A stretch of 64,000 nucleotides of DNA from Arcticibacterium sp964021845. GTDB lineage: Bacteria; Bacteroidota; Bacteroidia; Cytophagales; Spirosomataceae. The notes under the pieces were generated by a model. That model did no database searches. It was not told the DNA's origin and saw nothing but the letters and a program-made list of their open reading frames with translations. The stretch spans positions 1 to 64,000 of the forward strand of contig NZ_CAXHZC010000002.1 of NCBI RefSeq assembly GCF_964021845.1, written 5' to 3'. Made by a program: the position numbers and the translations under genes. Positions 55,274-64,000 of this stretch are shown piece by piece; position 1 is the first letter of the stretch, and each line of letters opens with the position of its first letter.

Positions 55274-56758
55274 ATGTATTTACTCGGCCTAGACATCGGC
55301 ACTTCTTCTATTAAAGCTTCTGTGGTAGACGCTAAAACTAAAAAAGTAATAGCATCTGCACAATACCCAGATACCGAAACAGCAATCTCATCTCCACAAG
55401 CTGGCTGGGCAGAGCAATCACCTGAAATGTGGTGGGAGAATTCACAAAAGGCCATTGAAAGAGTTATTACTAAAGGCGGTTTTGACACCAAAGACCTTGT
55501 ATCCATTGGTATCTCCTACCAAATGCATGGTTTGGTAATGGTAGACAAAGACAAGAACGTGCTTCGTCCGTCTATAATATGGTGCGACAGCCGTGCGGTA
55601 GAAGTAGGCGATAAAGCCTTCAAACAAATAGGCGAAGAAAAAGCATTAGCTCATTTATTAAACTCACCAGGTAATTTCACCGCCTCAAAACTGGCTTGGG
55701 TGAAAGAAAACGAGCCAGCAGTCTTTGAGAAGTGCCATAAAATAATGCTCCCTGGTGATTATATAGGCATGATGCTTACCAACGAAATCACCACTTCTAA
55801 CTCAGGACTTTCAGAAGGTATTTTCTGGGATTTTTGTGACAACCAGGTCTCGGAAGATGTAATGAAAACTTATGGTTTTGATATGGATTTAATTCCTGAG
55901 ATAAAGCCAGTTTTCTCAAACCACGGAGAAGTATCTAAAGAAATAGCTAACAAACTCGGCATCCCAGCTGGAATTCCTGTAGCCTATAAAGCTGGCGACC
56001 AGCCAAATAATGCTTTATCATTAAATGTGGTAAACCCAGGTGAAATTGCTGCTACCGCAGGTACTTCAGGCGTTGTTTACGCAGTAAGTGATAAGGTTTC
56101 TTATGACCCAAAATCTAGAATAAACTCGTTTGCCCATGTCAATCACCAACTAGACGAGCAAACCAGAATTGGAATACTACTTTGCATTAACGGCACTGGA
56201 ATTTTAAATTCTTGGGTAAAACATAATATTGCCAAGGGCTTAGATTATCCTGAAATGAATCAAGTCGCCTCAAAAGTAAACATTGGTTCAAATGGTCTTT
56301 CTGTTTTACCTTTTGGTAATGGAGCGGAGCGTATGCTAGAAAACAAACTAGTAGGTGCTCAGTTTATGAATCTTGATTTTAATCAGCATTCTGATGCCCA
56401 TATTTATAGAGCTTCTCAAGAGGGAATTGCCTTCTCTTTGAAATACGGTTTTGACATGATGCAAGCAAACGGCGTTATCCCGAAAGTAATTAGGGCTGGA
56501 CAAGCCAACATGTTTTTAAGTGATGTTTTCTCTGAAACTTTGGTAAATGCTACGCAGACGCCCGTAGAACTTTATGATACCGATGGTGCCAAGGGAGCTG
56601 CCTTAGGAGGTGGTTTTGGTGCCGGAATATTTGATTCTTTGGAACAAACAATGGAAGGTTTGACGCTCCTAAAAGTAATAGAACCTAAGGAAAACAATAA
56701 AGATGCTTACCAAGAAGCTTATCAAAGCTGGCTAAATGCACTAGCTTTGTGTGTTTAA
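55274..56758 (+). CDS. xylB: Xylulokinase (FGGY kinase)
   Basis: This 494-residue FGGY-family sugar kinase has LGLDIGTSSIKASVVD at the start (phosphate loop), the MHGLVMVDKD block used by xylulokinases and the ATP-site AGDQPNNALSLNVV followed by TAGTSGVVY. It phosphorylates D-xylulose. No xylose isomerase or transporter is adjacent. A sugar-type GntR regulator and a SusC/D pair lie 2-8 kb downstream, which may belong to the same use of pentose. Confidence 0.9.
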   Translation: MYLLGLDIGTSSIKASVVDAKTKKVIASAQYPDTETAISSPQAGWAEQSPEMWWENSQKAIERVITKGGFDTKDLVSIGISYQMHGLVMVDKDKNVLRPSIIWCDSRAVEVGDKAFKQIGEEKALAHLLNSPGNFTASKLAWVKENEPAVFEKCHKIMLPGDYIGMMLTNEITTSNSGLSEGIFWDFCDNQVSEDVMKTYGFDMDLIPEIKPVFSNHGEVSKEIANKLGIPAGIPVAYKAGDQPNNALSLNVVNPGEIAATAGTSGVVYAVSDKVSYDPKSRINSFAHVNHQLDEQTRIGILLCINGTGILNSWVKHNIAKGLDYPEMNQVASKVNIGSNGLSVLPFGNGAERMLENKLVGAQFMNLDFNQHSDAHIYRASQEGIAFSLKYGFDMMQANGVIPKVIRAGQANMFLSDVFSETLVNATQTPVELYDTDGAKGAALGGGFGAGIFDSLEQTMEGLTLLKVIEPKENNKDAYQEAYQSWLNALALCV

Positions 56759-56773
56759 GCATATAGCATAGCA

Positions 56774-58048
56774 ATGAGGTTCGTTCAATACCGTATTTCC
56801 GAAGAGATTAAGAAAAGTCTAGAACAACTAGACTTCAAAAAGCCTACTGATATTCAATACAAGGCCATTCCGCCTATATTGAAAGGTGAAGATGTTTTGG
56901 CTATTGCCCAAACGGGTACTGGGAAAACGGCGGCTTTTGCCATTCCGATAATTCACCTTATTAATGAACAAAAGAAAAGGTCTAAGAAAAAAGGCATCAA
57001 ATGCCTTGTCATGGCTCCTACGCATGAGCTTGCTATTCAGATAAATCAGGTTTTTCAGAGCATTGGGAAACATACGCGTATAAAATCCTTTGCTCTTTTT
57101 GGAGGCACAGACCAAGCCCCTCAAATTGACAGATTATCTTCTGGTATTGACATTTTAGTTACTACACCAGGTAGAATGTTTGACCTGAGAAGTCAGGGAC
57201 ATTTAGATTTAAGTACTGTAGAAATCTTAGTTTTAGATGAGGCTGACCACATGTTGGATCTAGGTTTTATTGATGATATCAGAGATGTAATTCGGTTTTT
57301 ACCGCTCAGCAGACAAACGCTCTTTTTCTCGGCAACAATTAATGAAACCATTAAAAAACTGGCCTATTCTTTAGTTAGAAATGCCATCAGGATTCAAATT
57401 TCGCCTAAAGACCCTGTTTCTAAGAATATTGTTCACTCGCTGGTGTATGTCGAAATGGATGATAAGCGTTTCTTTTTAGAGCGAATTATCAAAGAGAACC
57501 CGGACAAGAAAATGATAGTTTTTGTCAGGACAAAGGTTCGTGCAGAAAGAGTCATGGCTGCCATGAAACGCGTGGATATAGACTCGGAAACTATACATAG
57601 CGGCAAAGAGCACTCCGACAGAAAAGATGTGATGAAACATTTCCGTTCGGGCGAAAACAGGGTTTTAATAGCTACAGACGTAAGTGCAAGAGGTATTGAT
57701 ATTCCAAATGTAGATTTGGTCATAAACTATGACCTGCCAGATGTGCCAGAAAACTATGTTCACCGGGTAGGTAGAACTGGTCGTGGAATGAATAAAGGGC
57801 AAGCCTTGGCTTTTTGTGCTACTGAAGAAAAGCACTATTTGACGGAGATAGAGGCATATCTTGGTGGTTCTATTGAAGTTCTGAATCTTGGTAAAGAAGA
57901 ATACAAAGAAACTTTAGACTTCACAAAAAATGAGTCGAACACCACTTGGAAAGACATTCAAAAAGAAATAGAAATGGCTGAAAAGTCTAACATAAAACAC
58001 AGAAAGAAAAAAGTTAAGGATAAAGCAAAGAAGAAAAAGAAGAAATAA
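56774..58048 (+). CDS. DEAD-box ATP-dependent RNA helicase with Lys-rich tail
   Basis: This 424-residue helicase has Walker A QTGTGKTAAF, VLDEADHMLDLG, the FSAT motif and HRVGRTGRGMN. The last 20 residues are almost all Lys (KHRKKKVKDKAKKKKK), a likely RNA-contact tail. It lies 15 bp after xylB and may be co-transcribed, which is probably a coincidence of packing and not a functional link. Confidence 0.92.
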   Translation: MRFVQYRISEEIKKSLEQLDFKKPTDIQYKAIPPILKGEDVLAIAQTGTGKTAAFAIPIIHLINEQKKRSKKKGIKCLVMAPTHELAIQINQVFQSIGKHTRIKSFALFGGTDQAPQIDRLSSGIDILVTTPGRMFDLRSQGHLDLSTVEILVLDEADHMLDLGFIDDIRDVIRFLPLSRQTLFFSATINETIKKLAYSLVRNAIRIQISPKDPVSKNIVHSLVYVEMDDKRFFLERIIKENPDKKMIVFVRTKVRAERVMAAMKRVDIDSETIHSGKEHSDRKDVMKHFRSGENRVLIATDVSARGIDIPNVDLVINYDLPDVPENYVHRVGRTGRGMNKGQALAFCATEEKHYLTEIEAYLGGSIEVLNLGKEEYKETLDFTKNESNTTWKDIQKEIEMAEKSNIKHRKKKVKDKAKKKKKK

Positions 58049-58123
58049 GACTTTTATAAAACTCTGAACTTGCATTAGGCGTATCTCTGTTCTATCTTCA
58101 AATATAAAACCAACGAAATAATT

Positions 58124-58624
58124 ATGGCACAAATAACATTAAAAGGAACTCCTATTAACACCAATGGCAACTTACCTCAACTAGGTGAGCAAGCTAAAGA
58201 CTTTGAATTAATAGCTCAAGATATGTCAAGAGCTAATCTTGATAAATATAAAGGCTCTAGAGTAGTATTAAACGTATTTCCAAGTTTAGATACGGGCATT
58301 TGTGCTACATCTGTTAGAGAATTCAACAAAGTGGCTGGAGACCTTAAAAACACTAAAATACTTTGCATTTCTAGAGACACACCAATGGCCCAAGGTCGTT
58401 TTTGTGGGGCAGAAGGTATTGAAAATGTGGAAACACTTTCTGACCTTGCAAACGGAAGTTTCGGAAAAGATTATGGTCTTGAAATAGTAGACGGTCCTTT
58501 GAAAGACTTCTCAAGCAGAGCGGTTATAGTACTAGACGAAAACCATAAAGTAGTTTATACAGAGCAGGTTCCTGAAATAGTTCAAGAGCCTAATTATGAA
58601 GCAGCATTGAAGGTATTGGCATAG
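58124..58624 (+). CDS. tpx: Thiol peroxidase (Tpx, atypical 2-Cys peroxiredoxin)
   Basis: This 166-residue enzyme has the peroxidatic C60 (DTGICATSVREF) and the resolving C94 (GRFCGAEG), matching the C61/C95 pair of E. coli Tpx. It reduces hydroperoxides with thioredoxin. It is monocistronic, with a terminator at 58652. Confidence 0.96.
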   Translation: MAQITLKGTPINTNGNLPQLGEQAKDFELIAQDMSRANLDKYKGSRVVLNVFPSLDTGICATSVREFNKVAGDLKNTKILCISRDTPMAQGRFCGAEGIENVETLSDLANGSFGKDYGLEIVDGPLKDFSSRAVIVLDENHKVVYTEQVPEIVQEPNYEAALKVLA

Positions 58625-58651
58625 TCAAAACTGTCATACACTAACCTCGTG

Positions 58652-58687
58652 AAGCACACTAGTTTAACTGGTGTGCTTTACTTTTGA
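58652..58687 (+). terminator. Rho-independent terminator after tpx
   Basis: AAGCACACTAGTT pairs with AACTGGTGTGCTT (one G-T pair), then TACTTTT. The longer GntR ORF beginning at 58671 starts inside this hairpin and is rejected. Confidence 0.8.
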
Positions 58688-58769
58688 CCAAGGTTTAAGC
58701 AAATCAAGTCTTGTTTCTTTTGTTAAAACCTGCTATACTGCCAGTACTTTCAACCTACCTGAAATAATA

Positions 58770-59789
58770 ATGAGTGTCAAATTAATAAGCATCAATGAAT
58801 TCTCGGCCACACCAAAATATCAGCAGCTAGTTAATAGCATATTAGAAAGCATACGTTTTGGTAGGCTAAAAAAAGGCGACACCTTACCTTCTATTAATGA
58901 AGTAAGCTATGGTTTCGAAATTTCCAGAATCACGGTAGAAAAAGGTTATAATGAATTACGTAAAAGAAACTTTATAGCAGCTCACCCAGGTAAAGGTTTC
59001 TTTGTTATTAATGACCAGGTAGAACAAGACCTGAAAATTCTTTTACTATTTAATAAGCTTAGTGCTCACAAAAAGCAAATCTATGACTCTTTAGTAGCAA
59101 AACTAGGAAACCGTGCCGCTATAGAATTTTATATATATAATAACGATGCCACACAGTTTTGCCAATTACTGGAAAGTCATAAAAAGGGTTACTCACATTA
59201 TGTTATCATCCCAAATTTCATTGAAGGAGATGAGCAAGCCCTGAAACTAATAAACAAGCTTCCAAAGGACCAGCTGATAGTCATCGACAAAATGCTAGAT
59301 GGCATTACAGGAAAGTTTGCTGCAGTATATCAACCTTTCGAAGACGACATTTTTGGAGCTCTAGGCGAAGCTTGGGAAACTTTAAAAAAGTATAACAGGA
59401 TGGTACTTATTTTCCCTGAAAATTCTTACTACCCCAAAGACATCATGCAGGGTTTTATAAACTTCTGCAACAGCTACGAGTTTAATTACAAAATCATAAA
59501 CGACATTCGTAAAAGTAAAATTAGACCAGGTGAGTTATACCTAAATGTCATGGAAGATGACTTGGTAAGGTTGTTAGACATGATTCCTGACTCTGGTCTT
59601 AAAGTAGGTAAAGACATTGGTATAATTTCTTACAATGAAACGCCACTTAAAAAATTCATCTTGAATGGCATTACCACCATATCTACTGATTTCTCTTTAA
59701 TGGGCGAAAAAGCAGGTGAGCTTATACTTAATAATAAGAAAGAGCATACCAAAAACCCATTCACTATAAGATTAAGAGCATCTAGCTAA
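58770..59789 (+). CDS. GntR-family regulator with LacI-type sugar-binding domain
   Basis: The ATG at 58770 gives 339 residues. Residues about 10-78 form a GntR winged helix (LESIRFGRLKKGDTLPSI, then ISRITVEKGYNELRKRNF). Residues about 85-335 match the periplasmic-binding-protein-like effector domain (HYVIIPNFIEGDE, DIGIISYNETPLKKFILNG, TTISTDFSLMGEKAGELIL). This AraR-like layout is used for sugar-responsive repression. It lies directly upstream of the SusC gene, and a 16-bp direct repeat in the gap between them is a candidate site. Confidence 0.9.
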   Translation: MSVKLISINEFSATPKYQQLVNSILESIRFGRLKKGDTLPSINEVSYGFEISRITVEKGYNELRKRNFIAAHPGKGFFVINDQVEQDLKILLLFNKLSAHKKQIYDSLVAKLGNRAAIEFYIYNNDATQFCQLLESHKKGYSHYVIIPNFIEGDEQALKLINKLPKDQLIVIDKMLDGITGKFAAVYQPFEDDIFGALGEAWETLKKYNRMVLIFPENSYYPKDIMQGFINFCNSYEFNYKIINDIRKSKIRPGELYLNVMEDDLVRLLDMIPDSGLKVGKDIGIISYNETPLKKFILNGITTISTDFSLMGEKAGELILNNKKEHTKNPFTIRLRASS

Positions 59790-59900
59790 AACTACAATTA
59801 TTTCAATCATACCCTTAAGTCTAAATCTACTCATCGTTTAATCTGGGCTTTTCATCCCCAGTTTCCTAAAATTCGTCCTTAAGTAATTGCATTATACGAA

Positions 59901-59939
59901 GACAGTATAGGACGGTTCGGTGTGACAGTGTATGACGGT
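59901..59939 (+). promoter_or_regulatory. 16-bp direct repeat before susC, candidate GntR site
   Basis: GACAGTATAGGACGGT (59901-59916) and GACAGTGTATGACGGT (59924-59939) are copies 23 bp apart, about two helix turns, 103 bp before the susC ATG. They are not palindromic, so the assignment to GntR is a guess based on position. Confidence 0.45.
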
Positions 59940-60041
59940 ACAACATGGCTTAAGAGATACTTTTGGTACATATAAAGGAAATAATATTTCTTTTTATAGA
60001 CAACCCGATGTTTTTTTTTCAAACCATTAACTATTGAAATT

Positions 60042-63000
60042 ATGAAGTTAAATTCTACCGCAATTATGCATAGAATTAGATTCTCAGGAGTTTTCCTGCT
60101 TCTAATGCTATGCACGTCTTTTGCATTCTCCCAAATTCAAGGAACAGTGCTCGACGAAACCGGCAGCCCAATGCTGGCAGTAAGTGTGTCAATAAAAGGC
60201 ACAACCAAAGGTACCTCAACAGACCTGGATGGTAAGTACAAAATAGATGCTCAGCCAAACCAAACCCTAGTGTTTAGCTTTGTAGGTTATCTTGACCAAG
60301 AAGTTACTGTTGGATCTCAAAAAACAATTGATGTTAACTTAGACTTAGATGACCAGTTACTAAATGAGGTAGTGGTAGTAGGTTATGGTAGCCAGTTAAA
60401 AAGAGAGGTTACTGGAGCAGTACAAACAATTGACTACAAAGAGCTTAAAGATTTACCAGTTTCCCAAGTAGGCCAAAAATTACAAGGACAAGTAGCTGGT
60501 GTTCAAATTAACCAAACTACTGGAAAACCAGGTCAAGGCATGAACGTACGTATACGTGGTCAGCTCTCTGTATCAGCAGGAAGTACTCCATTATATGTTA
60601 TTGACGGTTTTCCTATAACCGGCGATATTGCAAATCTTAACCCTGACGAAATTCAAGATATTACTATCTTAAAAGATGCCGCATCTACTTCACTTTATGG
60701 TTCTAGAGCAGCAAATGGAGTAGTTTTAGTAACTACAAAACGCGGTGCCAAACAAGGTACAAGTGTCAGCCTCAATGCTTTCACGGGTATGCAAACAGTG
60801 CCAGTAAAAGGAAGAATTGAAATGATGGATGCTGTGGAGTTTGCACAGTTTAAAAAAGAATACTACGAAGACCAAGGCTCTCCTGTACCAGTAGAATTCC
60901 AAAACCCGTCAGATTACGAAGGAAAAAACAACGATTGGTATGACGCACTTTTAAGAGATGCTCCCCTTCAGAGCTACACTTTAAATGTTTCATCTAACAA
61001 AGGTAATTCTCGTACGGCAGTGGTAGCGGGTGTTTTTAATCAGCAAGGCGTAGTTTTAAATAATAAATACCAACGTTATTCTCTAAGATTAAACTCAGAG
61101 TATGATGTAGGAGAAAAAGTTAAATTAGGTTTTAACCTGGCTCCGCAATATGTATACGACAATACTCCAAGAACAGATGGTTCTCGTGGTACTGGTATAC
61201 TCTTTAATGCCCTTCACACTTGGCCAGTAATGCCAATATATGACGACCAAGGGGAATTAACCTTATTTAATAGGTTCCCAGGTAGCACAGGTAATATCTT
61301 TGCCTATCCTAATTATGTAAGGTCTGCACAGGAATTAGTAAATGAAACGAAACAGTTAAACCTACTTTCTAATGCCTTTGCTTCATACGAACCAATTGAC
61401 GGTTTAGTTCTTAAGACTAGTTTTAATGTGGAATTTGGTAGATCTAAATATTTCTATTTCAACCCATCTACAGCCACATATAGAATTAACCAACCTATTC
61501 CAACTACCGCAGAGTCAATTAGAGAAAATAATGAAAGAGTAAGCTGGCTTAACGAAAACTTGGCTACATACTCTAAAAGCTTCAATGACCATAACTTTGA
61601 AATCCTTGGAGGTTTTACAAACCAAACTTTCTCTGAAGAATTCACCAGAATACAAGGAGATACATATGCAGATGACCGTGTACCTACCGTACAAGGTGCC
61701 ATTAACATAAACCGAGGTGGTACTAGAAATGACTTACAAGAATGGAGCTTAACTTCTCTTCTTTCACGCCTTACGTATAACTATAAAGGTAAATACCTGT
61801 TCACAGCAGCAGTAAGAAGAGATGGTTCTTCTCGTTTTGGAGCTGACAATCGTTGGGGAACGTTCCCTTCAGTTTCCGCTGGGTGGGTTATGTCTGATGA
61901 GTCATTCCTTAACAAGTTTGATAAGCTTTCTTTTGCCAAATTAAGAGCTAGTTACGGTATAATTGGTAACAACAATATTGGTAACTACACATCTTATGCA
62001 CTTGTAGACAATACAGTAAACGCTGTTTTTGGTTCAAATGTAGTAGCTGGTGCCAGAGTAACATCTTTAGCTAACCCAAACCTAGGCTGGGAAACCACAA
62101 GACAATTTGATATCGGTCTTGATTTAGGTTTCTTCAATGACAGAATTCAGTTTGTCTATGACTATTATACCAAAAACACTACGAATCTGCTTTACAGTGT
62201 TCAGGTGGCTCAAGAGTCAGGGTTTAGTAATTTTAATGACAATATTGGTGAAATTAGATTTTGGGGACATGAGTTCTCTCTTAACACCAAAAACGTATCA
62301 AATTCGGATTTCAGATGGAACACTAATTTCAACATTTCATTCAACAGAAATAAAGTGTTAGCCCTAGCAGATGGTATTGACAGAGTTTATGGTTCATACC
62401 ATATTACGCAAGTAGGACAACCATTCGGTCAATTTTATGGACATATAGCTGACGGTGTTTACCTTAATGAGGAAGATTTAAATAGCAGTCCACAAGTGCC
62501 TGGAAGGTCTACAGTAGGAAGTATCAAGCTTTTAGACATTAACGGCGATGGAGTAATTACACGAGGAGGAGATAATGATGACCGAGCTATTATGGGAAAT
62601 CCATTCCCTGATTTTGTATTCGGTATTACAAATACCTTTAACTACAAAAACTTCGATTTAAGTATTGTAGGTTCGGGTTCGGTAGGTAACGAATTACTTG
62701 TTCGTCATTTATATAGTACAGCTAACCTTGATGGTGTATTTAACATGGTAAAAGAAGTTCAGTATAGATTCCGTTCTGAAGAAAACCCAGGAAAAGGATT
62801 TTATGGAACTACTGTAGGTGGTGGAAACGTAACAGGAATTGAGCGTGATTGGATGAACAGTAGGTTTGTAACTGATGCATCAAATTTCATGATTAGAAAC
62901 ATCACTTTAGGCTATACTTTCAACAAAAGCAATAAAATATTTAATAGTGCAAGAATTTATGGTTCTATCCAACAGGCTTTAGTTTTAACCAAATATTGGG

Positions 63001-63131
63001 GTGGTCCTAACCCTGAAACTAGTGCTCAAAACAATGGTCAAGGAGACGGAGGAAACTTGAGCCCAGGCGTTGACCTTTCAAACTACCCAGTGCCACGTAC
63101 TTTTTCTTTGGGTGTTAATCTTAATTTTTAA
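60042..63131 (+). CDS. SusC/RagA-family TonB-dependent transporter
   Basis: This 1029-residue protein has a signal peptide (ending FAFSQ), a carboxypeptidase-regulatory-like domain at about 31-110 (GTVLDETGSPMLAVSVSIKG) and the SusC plug signatures NEVVVVGYG, VRIRG and YGSRAANGVVLVTTK. A long 22-stranded barrel follows, ending FSLGVNLNF. With SusD it imports an oligosaccharide or another large nutrient. The SusD gene starts 18 bp later, so the two form one operon. The substrate is unknown. Confidence 0.95.
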   Translation: MKLNSTAIMHRIRFSGVFLLLMLCTSFAFSQIQGTVLDETGSPMLAVSVSIKGTTKGTSTDLDGKYKIDAQPNQTLVFSFVGYLDQEVTVGSQKTIDVNLDLDDQLLNEVVVVGYGSQLKREVTGAVQTIDYKELKDLPVSQVGQKLQGQVAGVQINQTTGKPGQGMNVRIRGQLSVSAGSTPLYVIDGFPITGDIANLNPDEIQDITILKDAASTSLYGSRAANGVVLVTTKRGAKQGTSVSLNAFTGMQTVPVKGRIEMMDAVEFAQFKKEYYEDQGSPVPVEFQNPSDYEGKNNDWYDALLRDAPLQSYTLNVSSNKGNSRTAVVAGVFNQQGVVLNNKYQRYSLRLNSEYDVGEKVKLGFNLAPQYVYDNTPRTDGSRGTGILFNALHTWPVMPIYDDQGELTLFNRFPGSTGNIFAYPNYVRSAQELVNETKQLNLLSNAFASYEPIDGLVLKTSFNVEFGRSKYFYFNPSTATYRINQPIPTTAESIRENNERVSWLNENLATYSKSFNDHNFEILGGFTNQTFSEEFTRIQGDTYADDRVPTVQGAININRGGTRNDLQEWSLTSLLSRLTYNYKGKYLFTAAVRRDGSSRFGADNRWGTFPSVSAGWVMSDESFLNKFDKLSFAKLRASYGIIGNNNIGNYTSYALVDNTVNAVFGSNVVAGARVTSLANPNLGWETTRQFDIGLDLGFFNDRIQFVYDYYTKNTTNLLYSVQVAQESGFSNFNDNIGEIRFWGHEFSLNTKNVSNSDFRWNTNFNISFNRNKVLALADGIDRVYGSYHITQVGQPFGQFYGHIADGVYLNEEDLNSSPQVPGRSTVGSIKLLDINGDGVITRGGDNDDRAIMGNPFPDFVFGITNTFNYKNFDLSIVGSGSVGNELLVRHLYSTANLDGVFNMVKEVQYRFRSEENPGKGFYGTTVGGGNVTGIERDWMNSRFVTDASNFMIRNITLGYTFNKSNKIFNSARIYGSIQQALVLTKYWGGPNPETSAQNNGQGDGGNLSPGVDLSNYPVPRTFSLGVNLNF

Positions 63132-63149
63132 TCTAAAGCTATCAGTAAA

Positions 63150-64000
63150 ATGAAGAAGACAATAATTCTATTAATACTAGCAGTATTTACGCAGACTGGA
63201 TGTAAGGACGATTTCTTAGAACTAGTGCCTGCTACTGCCTTAAGTTCGGCTACATTCTTTACCAAAGAGGCCGATTTCGAACAAGCCGTTAATGGGGCAT
63301 ACGTTCCATTAAGAGACATTTTTAATAGCCGTTCCTGGTTGTTAAGTGAAATGCACTCAGACAATACCTATTATGCAAGAAACATTCTTTTTGGAGCTAC
63401 AGAGCAACAAGAAGATTTGGCTGACTTTGCAGACCCTACAAGTAATGGTTTGTCAACCAATACGCACGTATTAAATCAATACAGACTTGATTATCAAATA
63501 ATAGCCAGAACTAACCAAATCCTGAGCCAGATAGACGATGTAGATTTTGATGCTGCAAACAAAGCAAACCTTAAAGGTCAAACTCAGTTCCTAAGAGCAT
63601 TTGCCTACTTTGAACTTGCCAGATATTTCGGAAAAGCACCCCTTCACCTAGAGCCTGTTACAGACAGAGAAGGTGCTGCACTGCCACTTACCGAAGAAGC
63701 AGGACTATATCAGCAAGTGATCAGCGACGCTCAAGCCGCTATATCTTCTTTGCCTACTAAAGCAAATCAAGAGCCAGGAAGAGTAACAAAAGGAGCTGCC
63801 CAAATGTTACTTGCTAATGTCTATATTATCCAAAAAAACTGGAGTGGAGCAGAAGCACTATTAAGAGAAATAGTAAACAGCGGTGAGTACGCCTTAATGC
63901 CTACATATGGAGAAGCTTTCTCAGACAATAACTCAAACAAAAATAACCAAGAGTCTATTTTCGAAGTTCAGTTCTTAGAAGGTTCAGCTGGCTTAAATGG
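63150..64000 (+). CDS. SusD/RagB-family lipoprotein, cut by window end
   Basis: Starting at ATG 63150 and open to base 64000, this gives at least 283 residues. A lipoprotein signal (FTQTGC, Cys17) is followed by KDDFLELVPATA, then TPR-like blocks such as GQTQFLRAFAYFELARYFG, the family hallmark. It caps the SusC barrel and binds its ligand at the cell surface. The C-terminal half is outside the window. Confidence 0.93.
   Translation, partial: MKKTIILLILAVFTQTGCKDDFLELVPATALSSATFFTKEADFEQAVNGAYVPLRDIFNSRSWLLSEMHSDNTYYARNILFGATEQQEDLADFADPTSNGLSTNTHVLNQYRLDYQIIARTNQILSQIDDVDFDAANKANLKGQTQFLRAFAYFELARYFGKAPLHLEPVTDREGAALPLTEEAGLYQQVISDAQAAISSLPTKANQEPGRVTKGAAQMLLANVYIIQKNWSGAEALLREIVNSGEYALMPTYGEAFSDNNSNKNNQESIFEVQFLEGSAGLN

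Noticed and set aside
58671..58769. Longer start for the GntR regulator
   Set aside because: It begins inside the tpx terminator, and the extra 33 residues do not belong to the family.

Overview
The window comes from a low-GC Bacteroidota chromosome, most likely Cytophagales (Spirosomaceae-like). The signs are a SusC/SusD pair, SprB-type adhesin repeats, TAnnTTTG -7 promoter elements instead of -10 boxes, GSCFA and YidB/DUF937-type proteins, and many exported lipoproteins. Almost all of it is coding. No rRNA, tRNA, CRISPR array or prophage was seen.

Layout. 1-2230 (minus) is the N-terminal part of a large secreted adhesin with 222-bp repeats, cut by the window edge. 2450-16004 is mostly housekeeping: a DUF937/OmpA-like membrane protein, a sugar-acid dehydratase, GSCFA, Mrp and Nfu (Fe-S assembly), an enlarged D-Ala-D-Ala ligase homologue, RNase H, TrmN6, a glycosyltransferase, RarA and an acyl-CoA synthetase. 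16071-26338 is periplasmic redox: a ThuA/sugar-dehydrogenase/PKD/cytochrome c/CBM fusion, a di-haem peroxidase lipoprotein, a TonB-linked barrel and an isoquinoline-oxidoreductase-type molybdenum enzyme. 26428-29355 is a TetR-controlled ABC exporter with two palindromic operators. 29561-38536 holds exported carbohydrate and peptide enzymes (soluble glucose/sorbosone dehydrogenase, heparinase-like lyase, M3 peptidase, GH16), a lone ExbD and an RNA helicase.

38537-40173 is the most disturbed stretch: REP-like palindromes, a small two-TM protein and a 5'-truncated, frameshifted RHS C-terminal remnant. 40173-48384 carries an exported esterase, exported nitrilase, UvrB, an OmpA lipoprotein, DUF2461, MarC, a peroxiredoxin and a thioredoxin-like protein. 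48387-52035 is a probable phosphate uptake locus: an outer-membrane porin and two near-identical PiT-like permeases, each preceded by TTAA repeats at 11-bp spacing resembling Pho boxes. 52432-55273 has IspF, an amidohydrolase and an IS200-type/REP-associated transposase followed by a duplicated REP array. 55274-64000 has xylulokinase, a DEAD-box helicase, thiol peroxidase, a GntR-type sugar regulator and a SusC/SusD pair, with a direct-repeat candidate operator before susC; SusD runs off the end.

Best leads: the RHS remnant with a possible immunity gene, the transposase/REP array, the Pho-box-like repeats beside duplicated permeases, the internal N-domain duplication in the long Ddl homologue, and the paired TetR operators. 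No wholly unprecedented multi-gene system is evident.
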